A DNA stretch of 43,021 nucleotides from Clostridiales bacterium. GTDB taxonomy: Bacteria > Bacillota > Clostridia > Oscillospirales > Oscillospiraceae. Every line of letters starts with the position of its first letter. Position 1 is the stretch's first letter. Below, in pieces: positions 21,891 to 30,250 of the stretch. The position numbers and the translations under genes were made by a program. The notes under the pieces are model-generated. The model was not told where the DNA came from, searched no databases, and was given only the letters and a program-made list of their open reading frames with translations. The stretch lies in contig JALERU010000084.1 of assembly GCA_022764045.1 (NCBI GenBank), positions 1-43,021 of the forward strand, read 5' to 3'.

Positions 21891-22310
21891 TCAGGGTTGG
21901 GTGGCTTTTTCCTTTCGGGTTTGTTCCAGAGCCAGGGCCCGGGGGGGGACGTCCTCCAGGTGGAACAGGCCTAGGTCATAGAAGATCTCCAGCCGGATCT
22001 CTCCCCAGGTGTCACTGGGATAGTTTCCCCGCATCCAGGTGTTTTTCCTGTGTACGTCCCGGTTGAGGAAGTTTTCCACCAGGTCCAGAGAGGACAGGTG
22101 GCCGTATTCGTGGTTGACAAAGTTTTCCAGGCATTGGTGGAGGAAGGGGACCAAGGCGGGGTCTTCGGCGGCCAACTGGGCCACCTTGGGGTCCAGATAG
22201 AGGTCGGGGAAGGGGAATTCGCTGGTCTGGGCATAGCCGTGCTCCCGGGTCCAGTCTTGGCTGCCGGCGTCGGTGGTCAGCAGTCCGGCGGGGCGGAAGA
22301 GTTCCATCAT
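21891..22310 (-). CDS. conserved-looking protein of unknown function
   Basis: 139 residues (MMELFRPAGLLTTDAGSQDW...), soluble, acidic, rich in aromatic residues (FPFPDLYLDP, HEYGHLSSLDLVENFLNR, WGEIRLEIFYDL). The HEYGH string resembles a metal site but lacks the HExxH spacing, so no protease call is made. Start is one of two adjacent ATGs at 22310 or 22307, after GGAGG. First gene of a likely operon with gtrA. Not recognised. Confidence 0.7.
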   Translation of the reverse strand: MMELFRPAGLLTTDAGSQDWTREHGYAQTSEFPFPDLYLDPKVAQLAAEDPALVPFLHQCLENFVNHEYGHLSSLDLVENFLNRDVHRKNTWMRGNYPSDTWGEIRLEIFYDLGLFHLEDVPPRALALEQTRKEKATQP

Positions 22311-22345
22311 CAGTACCTCCTGGGGATTTTTTGATTGCGCAAGAA

Positions 22346-22374
22346 AGTATACTCTCTTTTGATGGAAAAGTAAA
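22346..22374 (-). promoter_or_regulatory. promoter of the 22310/gtrA operon
   Basis: Reverse strand TTTACT (22369-22374), 17-base spacer, TATACT (22346-22351). Confidence 0.6.
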
Positions 22375-22419
22375 GGGGATCTCAAGGATTTGGAAAGAAT
22401 AGGAACATTTTCGGCGGAT

Positions 22420-23685
22420 TCAGCTCTCTGCCCGTCTGTTCCGGAAGAGCAGGCCCAGGAGAAGCATCAGGGCGGTGGAGCCCGCCAGAACAGCCAGAGG
22501 CGTCCAGGGCGGCCCACCGGTGGGGAAGACAGCCTGAGTGGCCGCTGCGGCGGAGGCAGTTCCGGCCATGGCCTCTGCCGCCCCGCCCCCAGAAAGGTTT
22601 TTGGGGCCCCAGGTGATCAGAGCGCCGTCGGTCTGGAGGCAGACGGTGTGATAGGTCCCCGTGGACACGGCCACCACGCCGGCGGCCTGGGGGACCGGGC
22701 TGGGCAGCGGGGTGGCTGCCGCATCTCCTTGGCCTAGCTGCCGGGAGGCGTTTCGCCCCCAGGTCCAGAGAGACCCGTCGGCCAGGACCGCGGCGGTATG
22801 GCTGGCCCCGGCGCTGATCGCCGTGGCGGGAAGCGACAGAAAGACTTGCGCGGGGGTGGGCTGGGGGGCGGTGTCTTCGCCCAGAAGTCCCAGGCCCAAC
22901 TGACCGTCGATGCCGCTGCCCCAGGTCCACAGGGAGCCGTCGGTGCCCAGAGCCACGGCGTGGTAGCCCCCCATGCTCACGGCGGCAATCTCATCCAGCA
23001 CCTGCCGGGGGAGAGGGCGGCTGTCCAGGGTGCCGTCTCCCAACTGGCCGAAGAGGTTATCCCCCCAGGTCCACAGGGTGCCGTCAGAGCGGAGGGCGGC
23101 GGTGGCCCCCACCCCGGCGCTGACAGCGGTGACCTGGTCCAGCACCGGAGCGGGGGAGGTCCGGCTGTTCAGGGTGCCGTCCCCCAACTGGCCGAAGAGG
23201 TTGTCCCCCCAGGTCCACAAGGTGCCGTCGGTGCCCAGGGCGGCGGCGTGATAGTCCCCTGCGCTGATGGCGGCCACCTGGTCCAGAATTTGCACCGGCT
23301 GGAGGGCGGCTTCCGTGGAGCCGGTGCCCAGCTGGCCATAGTCGTTGCCGCCCCAGGCCCACAGGGTGCCGTCGGTTTTCAGGGCCAGGGTGAAGTCTGC
23401 CCCGGCGCTGGCGGAGCGGACGTTGTCCATCACCCGCATGGGCTTGCCGGACAGGGGGACGGCGTCGCCCTGGGGATCGGCCCCGGTCTCCTGGGTTTCC
23501 AAGCCCAGTTGGCCGGCCTGGTTGCTGCCCCAGGCCCAGAGGACCCCGGCCTCATCCACGTAGACCGTGTGGGTCAGCCCGGCGCTGAGACGGGGGGAGG
23601 AGCCCGGCGCGCCCATATCATAGGCGGCGCAGGGGAGGAGCAGCAGAAGGGACAGGGCGGGGAGAAGGAAAAGGGTTCGTTTCAT
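22420..23685 (-). CDS. secreted or membrane-anchored RCC1-repeat protein
   Basis: 421 residues: signal peptide (RTLFLLPALSLLLLLPCAA), then about seven RCC1-type blades built on (D)GTLWTWGDNxxGQLG and (V)AAISAGxYHxxAL, and a C-terminal membrane helix (PLAVLAGSTALMLLLGLLF) with an arginine-rich end. This predicts a seven-bladed propeller outside the cell held by a C-terminal anchor. The partner is unknown; RCC1 folds bind proteins or chromatin in eukaryotes, while bacterial secreted ones are mostly unstudied. AAAGGAGG precedes the ATG at 23685. Blades 3 and 4 are nearly identical at DNA level, showing recent duplication. Confidence 0.87.
   Translation of the reverse strand: MKRTLFLLPALSLLLLLPCAAYDMGAPGSSPRLSAGLTHTVYVDEAGVLWAWGSNQAGQLGLETQETGADPQGDAVPLSGKPMRVMDNVRSASAGADFTLALKTDGTLWAWGGNDYGQLGTGSTEAALQPVQILDQVAAISAGDYHAAALGTDGTLWTWGDNLFGQLGDGTLNSRTSPAPVLDQVTAVSAGVGATAALRSDGTLWTWGDNLFGQLGDGTLDSRPLPRQVLDEIAAVSMGGYHAVALGTDGSLWTWGSGIDGQLGLGLLGEDTAPQPTPAQVFLSLPATAISAGASHTAAVLADGSLWTWGRNASRQLGQGDAAATPLPSPVPQAAGVVAVSTGTYHTVCLQTDGALITWGPKNLSGGGAAEAMAGTASAAAATQAVFPTGGPPWTPLAVLAGSTALMLLLGLLFRNRRAES
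23026..23229 (-). repeat. near-identical direct repeats inside the RCC1 gene
   Basis: 60-base units at 23026-23085 and 23170-23229, 144 bases (48 codons) apart, differ at only three positions. They encode the WTWGDNLFGQLGDGTL portion of adjacent blades. Confidence 0.85.
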
Positions 23686-23726
23686 GGCGAAGCCTCCTTT
23701 TTACGGAAAAGTGGAAGGTTTCCACC

Positions 23727-23755
23727 AATATACAGGGAAAAACGAACTTTTGCAA
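23727..23755 (-). promoter_or_regulatory. promoter of the RCC1 gene
   Basis: Reverse strand TTGCAA (23750-23755), 17-base spacer, TATATT (23727-23732). A short palindrome GTGGAAGGTTTCCAC follows in the leader. Confidence 0.6.
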
Positions 23756-23781
23756 GCCTTTTTTGTCTAAGAGAGGGGGAG

Positions 23782-23815
23782 AAAACCGCCCCCGCCTGCC
23801 GGCGGGGGCGGTTTT
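23782..23815. terminator. terminator at the end of the leu operon
   Basis: 15-bp perfect stem AAAACCGCCCCCGCC with GGCGGGGGCGGTTTT, TGCC loop. It lies 18 bases after the leuB stop and insulates the RCC1 gene. Confidence 0.88.
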
Positions 23816-23833
23816 GTGTCAAACGGAAGGGGA

Positions 23834-24904
23834 TTAGAGGGCGTCGGCAATGCGGCGGCCCATTTCAGCGGTGCCCACCAGATGGCCCTGGCCGGTAAAG
23901 AGGTCGGGGGTGCGGTAGCCCTGGCTGAGGACGGCCTTCACCGCGGCCTCGATGGCGTCAGCCTCGGCGGTCAGGCCGAAGGTGTACCGCAGCATCATGG
24001 CCACGGACAGGATGGTGGCGGTGGGGTTTGCCTTGTCCTGGCCGGCGATGTCCGGGGCGGAGCCGTGGATGGGCTCGTACATGCCAAAGTTGCCCTTGGC
24101 CAGGGAGGCCGAGGGAAGCATGCCAATGGAGCCGGTGATTTGGCTGGCTTCGTCAGAGAGGATGTCGCCGAAGATGTTGCTGGTGACGATCACATCAAAC
24201 TGACGGGGGTTGCGCACCAGCTGCATGGCGGCGTTGTCCACGTAGAGGTTGTCCAGGGTGACCTCGGGATAGTCCTTGGCCACCTCGGCCACCACCCGCC
24301 GCCACAGGCGGGAGGACTCCAGCACGTTGGCCTTGTCCACGCTGGTCACGTGGCGGCTGCGCTTCCTGGCCATGTCGAAGGCCACCTTGGCGATCCGGCG
24401 GACCTCCTCCTCGGCGTACTGCTCCACGTCGTAGGCGGCGGGACCCAGGTCGGTCTCCTTGGTGCCCCGCTGGCCGAAGTAGATGCCGCCGGTGAGCTCC
24501 CGGACCACCACGATGTCCAGCCCCCCGGCCAGAATCTCGGCCTTCAGGGGGGAGGCCTCGGCCAGCTCCTCAAAGATCATGGCGGGGCGGAGGTTGGCGA
24601 AGAGGCCCAGCTCCTTGCGCAGGCCCAGCAGAGCCCGCTCAGGGCGCTGGTCCCCGGGGAGGGTGTCCCACTTGGGGCCGCCCACGGCGCCCAGGAGGAC
24701 GGCGTCGGAGGCCTTGCACACGTCGATGGTCTCCTGGGGCAGGCAGTGGCCGGTGGCGTCGATGGCGCTACCGCCGGCCAGCACGTTTTTCAGGGTGAAA
24801 GTGTGGCCGAACTTCTCACCCACCTTTTCCAGCACCAGCACGGCCTGGGCCACGATGTCGGGGCCGATGCCGTCACCGGGGATGACTGCGATGTTGTAAT
24901 TCAT
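23834..24904 (-). CDS. leuB: 3-isopropylmalate dehydrogenase
   Basis: NAD-dependent oxidative decarboxylation of 3-isopropylmalate to 2-oxoisocaproate, the third step of leucine synthesis. The 356-residue product is standard. It opens [18 protein letters not shown], has the substrate-binding ELTGGIYFG, and the family signature [20 protein letters not shown] with the metal-binding aspartates. It starts 3 bases after the leuD stop and is the last gene of leuA-C-D-B. Confidence 0.97.
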   Translation of the reverse strand: MNYNIAVIPGDGIGPDIVAQAVLVLEKVGEKFGHTFTLKNVLAGGSAIDATGHCLPQETIDVCKASDAVLLGAVGGPKWDTLPGDQRPERALLGLRKELGLFANLRPAMIFEELAEASPLKAEILAGGLDIVVVRELTGGIYFGQRGTKETDLGPAAYDVEQYAEEEVRRIAKVAFDMARKRSRHVTSVDKANVLESSRLWRRVVAEVAKDYPEVTLDNLYVDNAAMQLVRNPRQFDVIVTSNIFGDILSDEASQITGSIGMLPSASLAKGNFGMYEPIHGSAPDIAGQDKANPTATILSVAMMLRYTFGLTAEADAIEAAVKAVLSQGYRTPDLFTGQGHLVGTAEMGRRIADAL

Positions 24905-24907
24905 ACC

Positions 24908-25402
24908 TTAGCCCTCCTGCCGCTTCTTGATGTCGGCCATGAGGCCGCCGGCCTGGATGATCTCTTTGATGAACTCCGGGAAGGGGTTGGCCTGATAGGT
25001 CTCGCCCTTGGTGGCGTTGGTGATGAGGCCGGTGTCAAAGTCGATGGCGATCTCGTCGCCGGCTTCGATCTTTTCGCTGGCCTCGGGGCACTCCAAAATG
25101 GCCAGGCCGATGTTGATGGCGTTGCGGTAGAAGATCCGGGCGAAGGTCTTGGCGATGACGCAGGAGATGCCGGATTCCTTGATGACCATGGGGGCGTGCT
25201 CCCGGGAGGAGCCGCAGCCGAAGTTGAAGCCGCCGACCATCACGTCGCCGGTCTTCACCACATTCACGAAGTTCTTGTCGATGTCCTCCATGCAGTGGGT
25301 GGCCAGTTCTTTCTTGTCGGCGATGTTCAGGTAACGGGCGGGGATGATGACGTCGGTATCCACGTTGTCCCCGTACTTATGGACAAATCCTTTTGCATTC
25401 AT
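24908..25402 (-). CDS. leuD: 3-isopropylmalate dehydratase small subunit
   Basis: Swivelling domain that joins LeuC to isomerise 2-isopropylmalate to 3-isopropylmalate. 164 residues, the short form found with the homoaconitase-like LeuC. It has [32 protein letters not shown] (substrate-binding GSSREH) and [14 protein letters not shown], all diagnostic. Begins 6 bases after leuC. Confidence 0.96.
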   Translation of the reverse strand: MNAKGFVHKYGDNVDTDVIIPARYLNIADKKELATHCMEDIDKNFVNVVKTGDVMVGGFNFGCGSSREHAPMVIKESGISCVIAKTFARIFYRNAINIGLAILECPEASEKIEAGDEIAIDFDTGLITNATKGETYQANPFPEFIKEIIQAGGLMADIKKRQEG

Positions 25403-25408
25403 AACTGA

Positions 25409-26668
25409 TTATACCTCCCGAGGATCAGCAATTTTCCCAGCGATGGCGGAAGCGGCGGCCACGGCAGGGCTGGCCAGATAGATTTCCGAGGTGATGCCGC
25501 CCATGCGGCCCACGAAGTTGCGGTTGGTGGTGGCCACGCACTTTTCACCGTTGGCCATGACGCCCATGTGGCCGCCCAGGCAGGGGCCGCAGGTGGGGGT
25601 GGAGACGGCGCAGCCGGCGTCGATGAAGGTGGTCATATAGCCCTTTTCAATGCACTCCCGGAAGATCTGGGGGGTGGCGGGCATGACGATGCAGCGGACG
25701 TGGTCGGCCACCTTCTTGCCCTGGAGGATCTCAGCGGCCATGGCCATGTCCTCCAGGCGGCCGTTGGTGCAGGAGCCGATGATGACCTGGTCGATCTTAA
25801 TGTCGCCCACCTGGGAAATGGGATGGGCGTTCTCGGGCAGGTGGGGGAAGGCCACGGTGGGCTCAATCTGGCCCAGGTCAATTTCCACCGTGCGGACATA
25901 CTCGGCGTCGGGGTCGGCCTCGTAGGCGGTGTAGGGACGCCTCACCCGGCCGTCCAGATAGGCCCGGGTGGTCTCATCCACGGGGAAGATGCCGTTTTTG
26001 GCCCCGGCCTCGATGGACATGTTGGCGATGCACAGCCGGTCGTCCATGGACAGGGCGGCCACGCCCTCGCCGCAGTACTCCAGACTCTGGTACAGGGCCC
26101 CGTCCACGCCGATGAGGCCGATGAGATGGAGGATCACGTCCTTGCCGCTGACCCGGGGCTGGAGCTTCCCGGTCAGGTGGACCTTGATGGCCTCGGGGAC
26201 CTTAAACCAGGTCTCGCCGGTAGCCATGCCGGCGGCCATGTCGGTGGAGCCCACGCCGGTGGAGAAGGCCCCCAGGGCGCCGTAGGTGCAGGTGTGGGAG
26301 TCGGCGCCGATGATACATTCTCCGGCGGCCACCAGTCCCTTTTCGGGCAGCAGAGCGTGCTCCACGCCCATCTGACCCACGTCGTAGAAGTTGTCGATGT
26401 CAAACCGCTGGGCAAAGGTGCGGCACTGGAGGCACTGCTCGGCGGCCTTGATGTCTTTGTTGGGGGTGAAATGGTCCATGACCATGGAGACCTTGCTCTT
26501 GTCAAAGACCCCGGTGAAGCCCTGCTTCTCAAACTCCCGGATGGCCACGGGGGATGTGATGTCGTTGCCCAGCACCATATCCAGCTTGGCCCGGATGAGC
26601 TGGCCGGCCTTGACCTGGGGCAGACCGGCATGGGCGGCGAGGATCTTTTGCGTCATTGTCATTCCCAT
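25409..26668 (-). CDS. leuC: 3-isopropylmalate dehydratase large subunit
   Basis: Iron-sulphur aconitase-family subunit of 419 residues, the length of the type found in archaea and Clostridia. Cluster ligands are visible in IGSCTNGR and [32 protein letters not shown] is the usual substrate-side motif. The start at 26668 follows GAGGAGG at 8 bases; an in-frame ATG at 26692 would lie before that ribosome site. The 51-base gap to leuA holds a 7-bp hairpin (26704-26724) overlapping the leuA stop. Confidence 0.96.
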   Translation of the reverse strand: MGMTMTQKILAAHAGLPQVKAGQLIRAKLDMVLGNDITSPVAIREFEKQGFTGVFDKSKVSMVMDHFTPNKDIKAAEQCLQCRTFAQRFDIDNFYDVGQMGVEHALLPEKGLVAAGECIIGADSHTCTYGALGAFSTGVGSTDMAAGMATGETWFKVPEAIKVHLTGKLQPRVSGKDVILHLIGLIGVDGALYQSLEYCGEGVAALSMDDRLCIANMSIEAGAKNGIFPVDETTRAYLDGRVRRPYTAYEADPDAEYVRTVEIDLGQIEPTVAFPHLPENAHPISQVGDIKIDQVIIGSCTNGRLEDMAMAAEILQGKKVADHVRCIVMPATPQIFRECIEKGYMTTFIDAGCAVSTPTCGPCLGGHMGVMANGEKCVATTNRNFVGRMGGITSEIYLASPAVAAASAIAGKIADPREV

Positions 26669-26719
26669 AGGGAAAACCTCCTCTAAAATCAAAGTGTATC
26701 GGAATTGAGCAGAGAGGGC

Positions 26720-28420
26720 TCAATCGTTCTCATTCGTAGGGATAAACTGCTTGACCTTGTTCTCCCGGTTCACGGCGGTGATGAGGGCGTAGACGGAAGC
26801 CATGGTGATGTCGCTGTCTACCCCCACGCCCCAGTAGTGGTTGCCCTCCTCGTCGGCGATGACCACGTAGGCCGAGGCCAGGGAGTCGGAGTCGGTTTTC
26901 AGGGCGTGCTCCTCATAGTCGATGAACTGGTATTTGATGTTGGGGTTGGCGATCTTGAGCACGTTGCTCATGGCGTCCAGAGGGCCGTTGCCCCGGGCGC
27001 TGAGGTAGAAGAGCTCGTTGCCGATGGCCAGGGTGACGTCGGCCACGGTGGAGCCGCCCTCCCGAATCCAGGTGATGTCCTGGAGGGCGATGGGCAGGTC
27101 CTTGTTCTGATACTCGTGCTGGAAGGCCACCACGATCTCGCTGGGGGAGAGCTCCTTGTGGGCGTGGTCGGAGATCCCCTTGATGAAGTAGCCCACTTCG
27201 GCGGCCATTTCCTTGGGCAGGTCGTAGCCGTAGTTGTGCTCCAGGATGTAGGAGATGCCCCCCTTGCCCGACTGGCTGTTGATGCGGATGACGTCGGTTT
27301 CGTACTCCCGGTTCACGTCGTGGGGGTCCAGGGGCAGGTAGGGGACGGTCCAGCGGTCCTCCGTCTGCTCCTCCCGGAACTTCATGCCCTTGGAGATGGC
27401 GTCCTGATGGGAGCCGGAGAAGGCGGCGAAGACCAGGTGGCCGGAGTAGGGCTGGCGGTAGCCCACGGACATGCCGGTGAGCTTTTCATAGAATTCCACA
27501 ATCCGGGGCATGTCGGAGAAGTCCAGCTTGGGGTCCACCCCGTGGGTGTAGAGGTTCATGGCCATGGTGACGATGTCCACGTTGCCGGTGCGCTCGCCGT
27601 TGCCGAAGAGGGTGCCCTCGATCCGCTGGCCGCCGGCCAACAGGGCCAGCTCCCCGGCGGCCACGGCGGTGCCCCGGTCGTTGTGGGGGTGAATGGAGAC
27701 GATGACGTTCTCCCGGTTGTGCAGGTGCTTGCTCATGTATTCGATCTGCTGGGCGTAGACGTGGGGCATGGACATCTCCACGGTGGAGGGGAGGTTGATG
27801 ATCACCTGCCGGTCCGGCCGGGGCTGCCAGACGTCGATGACGGCGTTGCAGATCCGCAGGGCGAACTCCATCTCGGTGCCGGTGAAGCTCTCGGGGGAGT
27901 ATTCAAAGCGGAAGTTGGTCTCGGGCATCTTGGCGGCGTACTCGTCAAAGAGCTTGGCTCCCGAGACGGCGATCTCCACGATCTCGTCCTCACTCATGCG
28001 GAAGACCTGCTGCCGCTGGGCGAAGGAGGTGGAGTTATACAGGTGGACCACCACGTTTTTGGCGCCCTTGATGGCCTCGAAGGTCTTTTTAATGATATGG
28101 GGTCGGGACTGGGTGAGGACCTGGATGGACACGTCGTCGGGGATGAGATGGTCCTCGATGATGGCCCGCAGGAATTCATATTCGGTTTCCGAGGCGGCGG
28201 GGAAGCCCACCTCAATTTCCTTAAAGCCCACCTCCAGCAGGAACTTGTAAAAGTCCAGCTTTTCCTCTAAGTTCATGGGGGTGATGAGGGCCTGGTTGCC
28301 GTCCCGCAGGTCCACGCTGCACCAGTCGGGGGCCTGGGTGAGGCGCTCCTTCTTGGCCCAGTCCATGCAGGGTTCGGGGGGCATGTAATATCCGGGACGG
28401 TACTTGTCAAAATTTTTCAT
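26720..28420 (-). CDS. leuA: 2-isopropylmalate synthase
   Basis: Condenses acetyl-CoA with 2-oxoisovalerate, the committed step of leucine synthesis. The 566-residue protein belongs to the LeuA type-2 group: TIM-barrel with DLRDGNQALITPM near residue 37, SIHPHNDRGTAVAAGELAL holding the metal histidines, GNGERTGNVDIV, and a C-terminal LeuA allosteric domain for leucine feedback. The start at 28420 follows AAAGGATCG; reading further upstream in frame runs through the T-box and is not coding. First gene of leuA-C-D-B under T-box control. Confidence 0.97.
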   Translation of the reverse strand: MKNFDKYRPGYYMPPEPCMDWAKKERLTQAPDWCSVDLRDGNQALITPMNLEEKLDFYKFLLEVGFKEIEVGFPAASETEYEFLRAIIEDHLIPDDVSIQVLTQSRPHIIKKTFEAIKGAKNVVVHLYNSTSFAQRQQVFRMSEDEIVEIAVSGAKLFDEYAAKMPETNFRFEYSPESFTGTEMEFALRICNAVIDVWQPRPDRQVIINLPSTVEMSMPHVYAQQIEYMSKHLHNRENVIVSIHPHNDRGTAVAAGELALLAGGQRIEGTLFGNGERTGNVDIVTMAMNLYTHGVDPKLDFSDMPRIVEFYEKLTGMSVGYRQPYSGHLVFAAFSGSHQDAISKGMKFREEQTEDRWTVPYLPLDPHDVNREYETDVIRINSQSGKGGISYILEHNYGYDLPKEMAAEVGYFIKGISDHAHKELSPSEIVVAFQHEYQNKDLPIALQDITWIREGGSTVADVTLAIGNELFYLSARGNGPLDAMSNVLKIANPNIKYQFIDYEEHALKTDSDSLASAYVVIADEEGNHYWGVGVDSDITMASVYALITAVNRENKVKQFIPTNEND

Positions 28421-28674
28421 AGGGGACACGATCCTTTCCATTTGGGCGGAGAGGATAAAAAAACTCCGCCTCTTTTTGATGCAAAGAGACGAAGACATAA
28501 AAATTCTCCGCGGTACCACTCTTATTGGCGTCCAACAACGCCCACTCAAATAGCTCACACTCCGGGGTGAGACGCCAGCTCTCTCCATACGGCCTTGCAC
28601 CAGACGGCCGCTCTCTGTCATGGAGTTCGAAAAGGCATATTCCCTTCATTGCGTGACGGTATGAAATTTTCATT
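28421..28674 (-). promoter_or_regulatory. leucine T-box leader of the leu operon
   Basis: tRNA-sensing leader. The conserved T-box sequence AGAGTGGTACCGCGG is at 28508-28522 (reverse strand). Stem I features precede it: AGAGAG, a GGTGCAA distal-loop motif (28595-28601), and a specifier region reading GT-CTC-ACC with CTC (Leu) at 28569-28571. A 12-bp terminator follows (28464-28494). Uncharged tRNA-Leu should favour the antiterminator and so switch on leuACDB. The CTC specifier is my reading; the T-box itself is certain. Confidence 0.93.
28457..28494 (-). terminator. regulatory terminator of the leu T-box
   Basis: 12-bp stem (28483-28494 with 28464-28475, including G-U pairs), followed by seven U (28457-28463) on the reverse strand. 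Confidence 0.85.
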
Positions 28675-28680
28675 TCTTAC

Positions 28681-28710
28681 AGGATAGCGGATAACCCCCC
28701 GGTTTGTCAA
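28681..28710 (-). promoter_or_regulatory. promoter of the leu operon
   Basis: Reverse strand TTGACA (28705-28710), 18-base spacer, TATCCT (28681-28686), placing the start of transcription just ahead of T-box stem I. Confidence 0.65.
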
Positions 28711-28762
28711 TGGGGGAAACTCAAAAATTTCAACAAATCCCGCCGTGATTTTTGGCAAGACA

Positions 28763-28799
28763 AAGCTGCCGGGGGCTGGAAGGGCCTCCGGCGGCTTTT
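28763..28799. terminator. hairpin after the 28810-29412 gene
   Basis: AAGCTGCCGG pairs with CCGGCGGCTT (one G-U). The U-tract (TTTTG) is on the plus strand; on the reverse strand it is weak, but it lies directly after the gene on that strand. Confidence 0.5.
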
Positions 28800-28809
28800 G
28801 TGAGCAGGG

Positions 28810-29412
28810 TTAAGACAGTTCCTCCGCCTCCCGGAGCAGGGGCAGGAGTTTATCCTGGGAGACCTCCTTGGGGCCAAGGACCGTCAGCGCCCGGAGGGCG
28901 CCCAGCAGCCCCAAGCGGAAGCCCTGGAGGGCCACGCCGTAGACCCGGTCCGCCCAGACGATCTCCACATCGGCCAAAAGAGTCCGGGCCGGCTCCGGCA
29001 GGTCGCCGCGCAGCAGCCGAAACAGGTTTTCGGCCTCCTGGTGCTTTTTGGAATAAGCGGGACACAACCGGGGGTTGTCCAGGGCGTCGTGGGCGGCGGC
29101 GGAGAGAAAGAGGTCCTGGTCGGACCCATCGGTGAGGACCCTTTGGAAGCCGGTGTAGAGGCCGCTGAACACGGAAAATTCCGATAAGGCCCGCAAGGCG
29201 TCCCGGTGAAGGGCCTCCATGGCGGTCAGCTTGGCGGCTTGGGCGGGGGTAAGGGCCTCGGCCAGGGCGGCTTTCTTTTCCTGGTAGACCTGGTCCTGCA
29301 GGAAGGGGTCCCGCTGGTCAACGGTTTTTTGGTCCTCTGCCAGGAAGCGGTCCAGAAGCTCGTCGGTGAATATGCTGCGGGCGATGGAATGGAGTGTGAA
29401 TTCGTAACTCAT
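28810..29412 (-). CDS. helical protein of unknown function (DUF6809-like)
   Basis: 200 residues, mostly alpha-helical and acidic (YEFTLHSIARSIFTDELLDR..., EALHRDALRALSEFSVFSGL, a region DQDLFLSAAAHDALDNPRLC). It resembles small proteins often found next to XRE regulators in Oscillospiraceae, which I recall as DUF6809; the match is from memory. The start at 29412 follows AAGGAGG. It lies 11 bases after an XRE regulator gene and is probably co-transcribed. The function is not known. Confidence 0.65.
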   Translation of the reverse strand: MSYEFTLHSIARSIFTDELLDRFLAEDQKTVDQRDPFLQDQVYQEKKAALAEALTPAQAAKLTAMEALHRDALRALSEFSVFSGLYTGFQRVLTDGSDQDLFLSAAAHDALDNPRLCPAYSKKHQEAENLFRLLRGDLPEPARTLLADVEIVWADRVYGVALQGFRLGLLGALRALTVLGPKEVSQDKLLPLLREAEELS

Positions 29413-29423
29413 GGTGGCCTCCT

Positions 29424-29684
29424 TCAAGAATGAAAAGCATAGATATTACAGTCAAGAAGTTCTCCCGGACGAATTTCCAAGGCATCGGCGATGTCATATA
29501 GCACCTCCACAGAAAAGGCGCGGATCATATTGGGGGCTTCGATGGAGCTCAGGTGGGAGCGGCTGATCCCGGCCTTGGCGGCCAAATCATCCTGAGACAG
29601 GCCTTTCCGCTTTCGGAGGGTGGCGATGGCTAAGCCAAGCTCCAAAAAGCGATCTCGGTTTTTATAGGCGACCTCTTTGCTCAT
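29424..29684 (-). CDS. XRE-family helix-turn-helix regulator
   Basis: 86-residue single-domain regulator. The Cro/C1-type HTH is complete: LGLAIATLRKRKGLSQDDLA, AAKAGISRSHLSSIE (recognition helix), then SVEVLYDIADALEIRPGELL. The start at 29684 follows GGGAGGAGGG at good spacing. It precedes the helical protein by 11 bases, so the two may form a regulator-effector unit. No toxin features were seen in the partner. Confidence 0.88.
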   Translation of the reverse strand: MSKEVAYKNRDRFLELGLAIATLRKRKGLSQDDLAAKAGISRSHLSSIEAPNMIRAFSVEVLYDIADALEIRPGELLDCNIYAFHS

Positions 29685-29715
29685 GGCCTGCCCTCCTCCC
29701 CTGATAATTTCCTTC

Positions 29716-29721
29716 ATTATA
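29716..29721 (-). promoter_or_regulatory. -10 of the XRE operon promoter
   Basis: Perfect reverse-strand TATAAT 31 bases before the XRE start codon. The -35 region (TAGAAA at 17 bases) is weak. Confidence 0.4.
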
Positions 29722-29811
29722 CTTTTTTCGACGTTGATTTTCTATCTTTGCCGGTGAGCGATTGCACAATATTTCAAACATTTGCTCACTGGGAGGGGAT
29801 TCTTGTCTGTG

Positions 29812-30075
29812 TAGGGTGGCAACGGGATTACACGACCCACCGTCATTACGAGATCGCCCCCTCATCAGTCAGCTCCGCTGACAGCTTCCCCCCGAGGGGA
29901 AGCCTGCGGTACGTTTGGGTTATTTGCTACGATAATTTTCTGAACAGGCGTACAGGGTTTGCCAAAGCCTTCCCCTGGGGGGGAAGGTGGGCCGGCCGGA
30001 GGCCGGGTCGGATGAGGGCGAGCGTTGAGGATTCCCCAGCGTGGGTCATAGCCCCACCAGCCCAAGATGGCAACA
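29812..30075 (-). repeat. dispersed intergenic repeat, copy C (reverse orientation)
   Basis: Reverse complement of the family: module 1 at 29812-29912 (perfect hairpin core GTCAGCGGAGCTGAC and CTTCCCCTCGGGGGGAAG) and module 2 at about 29950-30070. Read on its own strand the order is module 2 then module 1, as in copy B. It fills most of the gap between the XRE gene and the his operon. Confidence 0.75.
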
Positions 30076-30191
30076 GGATTCCACTATCCCCCGTCACTAC
30101 AAAATCACCCCCCCAATCAATCTGCACAAAGGAAACGACCCCGGCCGGGAAAAATTTCTTCTCCTCCTCCCAAAGAAATGTACAATCCCTC

Positions 30192-30220
30192 TTTACTTTA
30201 TCACAGTAGAGTGGTAATAT
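30192..30220 (+). promoter_or_regulatory. promoter of the his operon
   Basis: TTTACT (30192-30197), 17-base spacer, TAATAT (30215-30220), with GAAAGGGG as ribosome site before hisZ. No T-box or leader peptide is visible. Confidence 0.6.
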
Positions 30221-30250
30221 ACTAAACAACCAGAAGAAAGGGGACACACC

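Noticed and set aside
21891-22310. HEYGH motif as a zinc protease site
   Set aside because: Spacing is HExGH instead of HExxH and no further metal ligand pattern is seen.
22900-23700. Regular repeats in the RCC1 gene and zinc-ribbon gene as CRISPR-like arrays
   Set aside because: The repeats are in frame, protein-coding and lack unique spacers of constant length.
23816-28270. Several long plus-strand frames across the leu operon
   Set aside because: Mirror images of leuB, leuC and leuA with Gly/His/Val-rich sequence; no start signals.
28421-28673. N-terminal extension of leuA through the upstream region
   Set aside because: The sequence is a T-box leader with terminator; the true start at 28420 has a ribosome site and gives the usual LeuA N-terminus.
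29685-30250. Histidine T-box or his leader peptide before hisZ
   Set aside because: No GGTACCGCG box, no His-codon run, no terminator before hisZ; the space is repeat copy C and a plain promoter.
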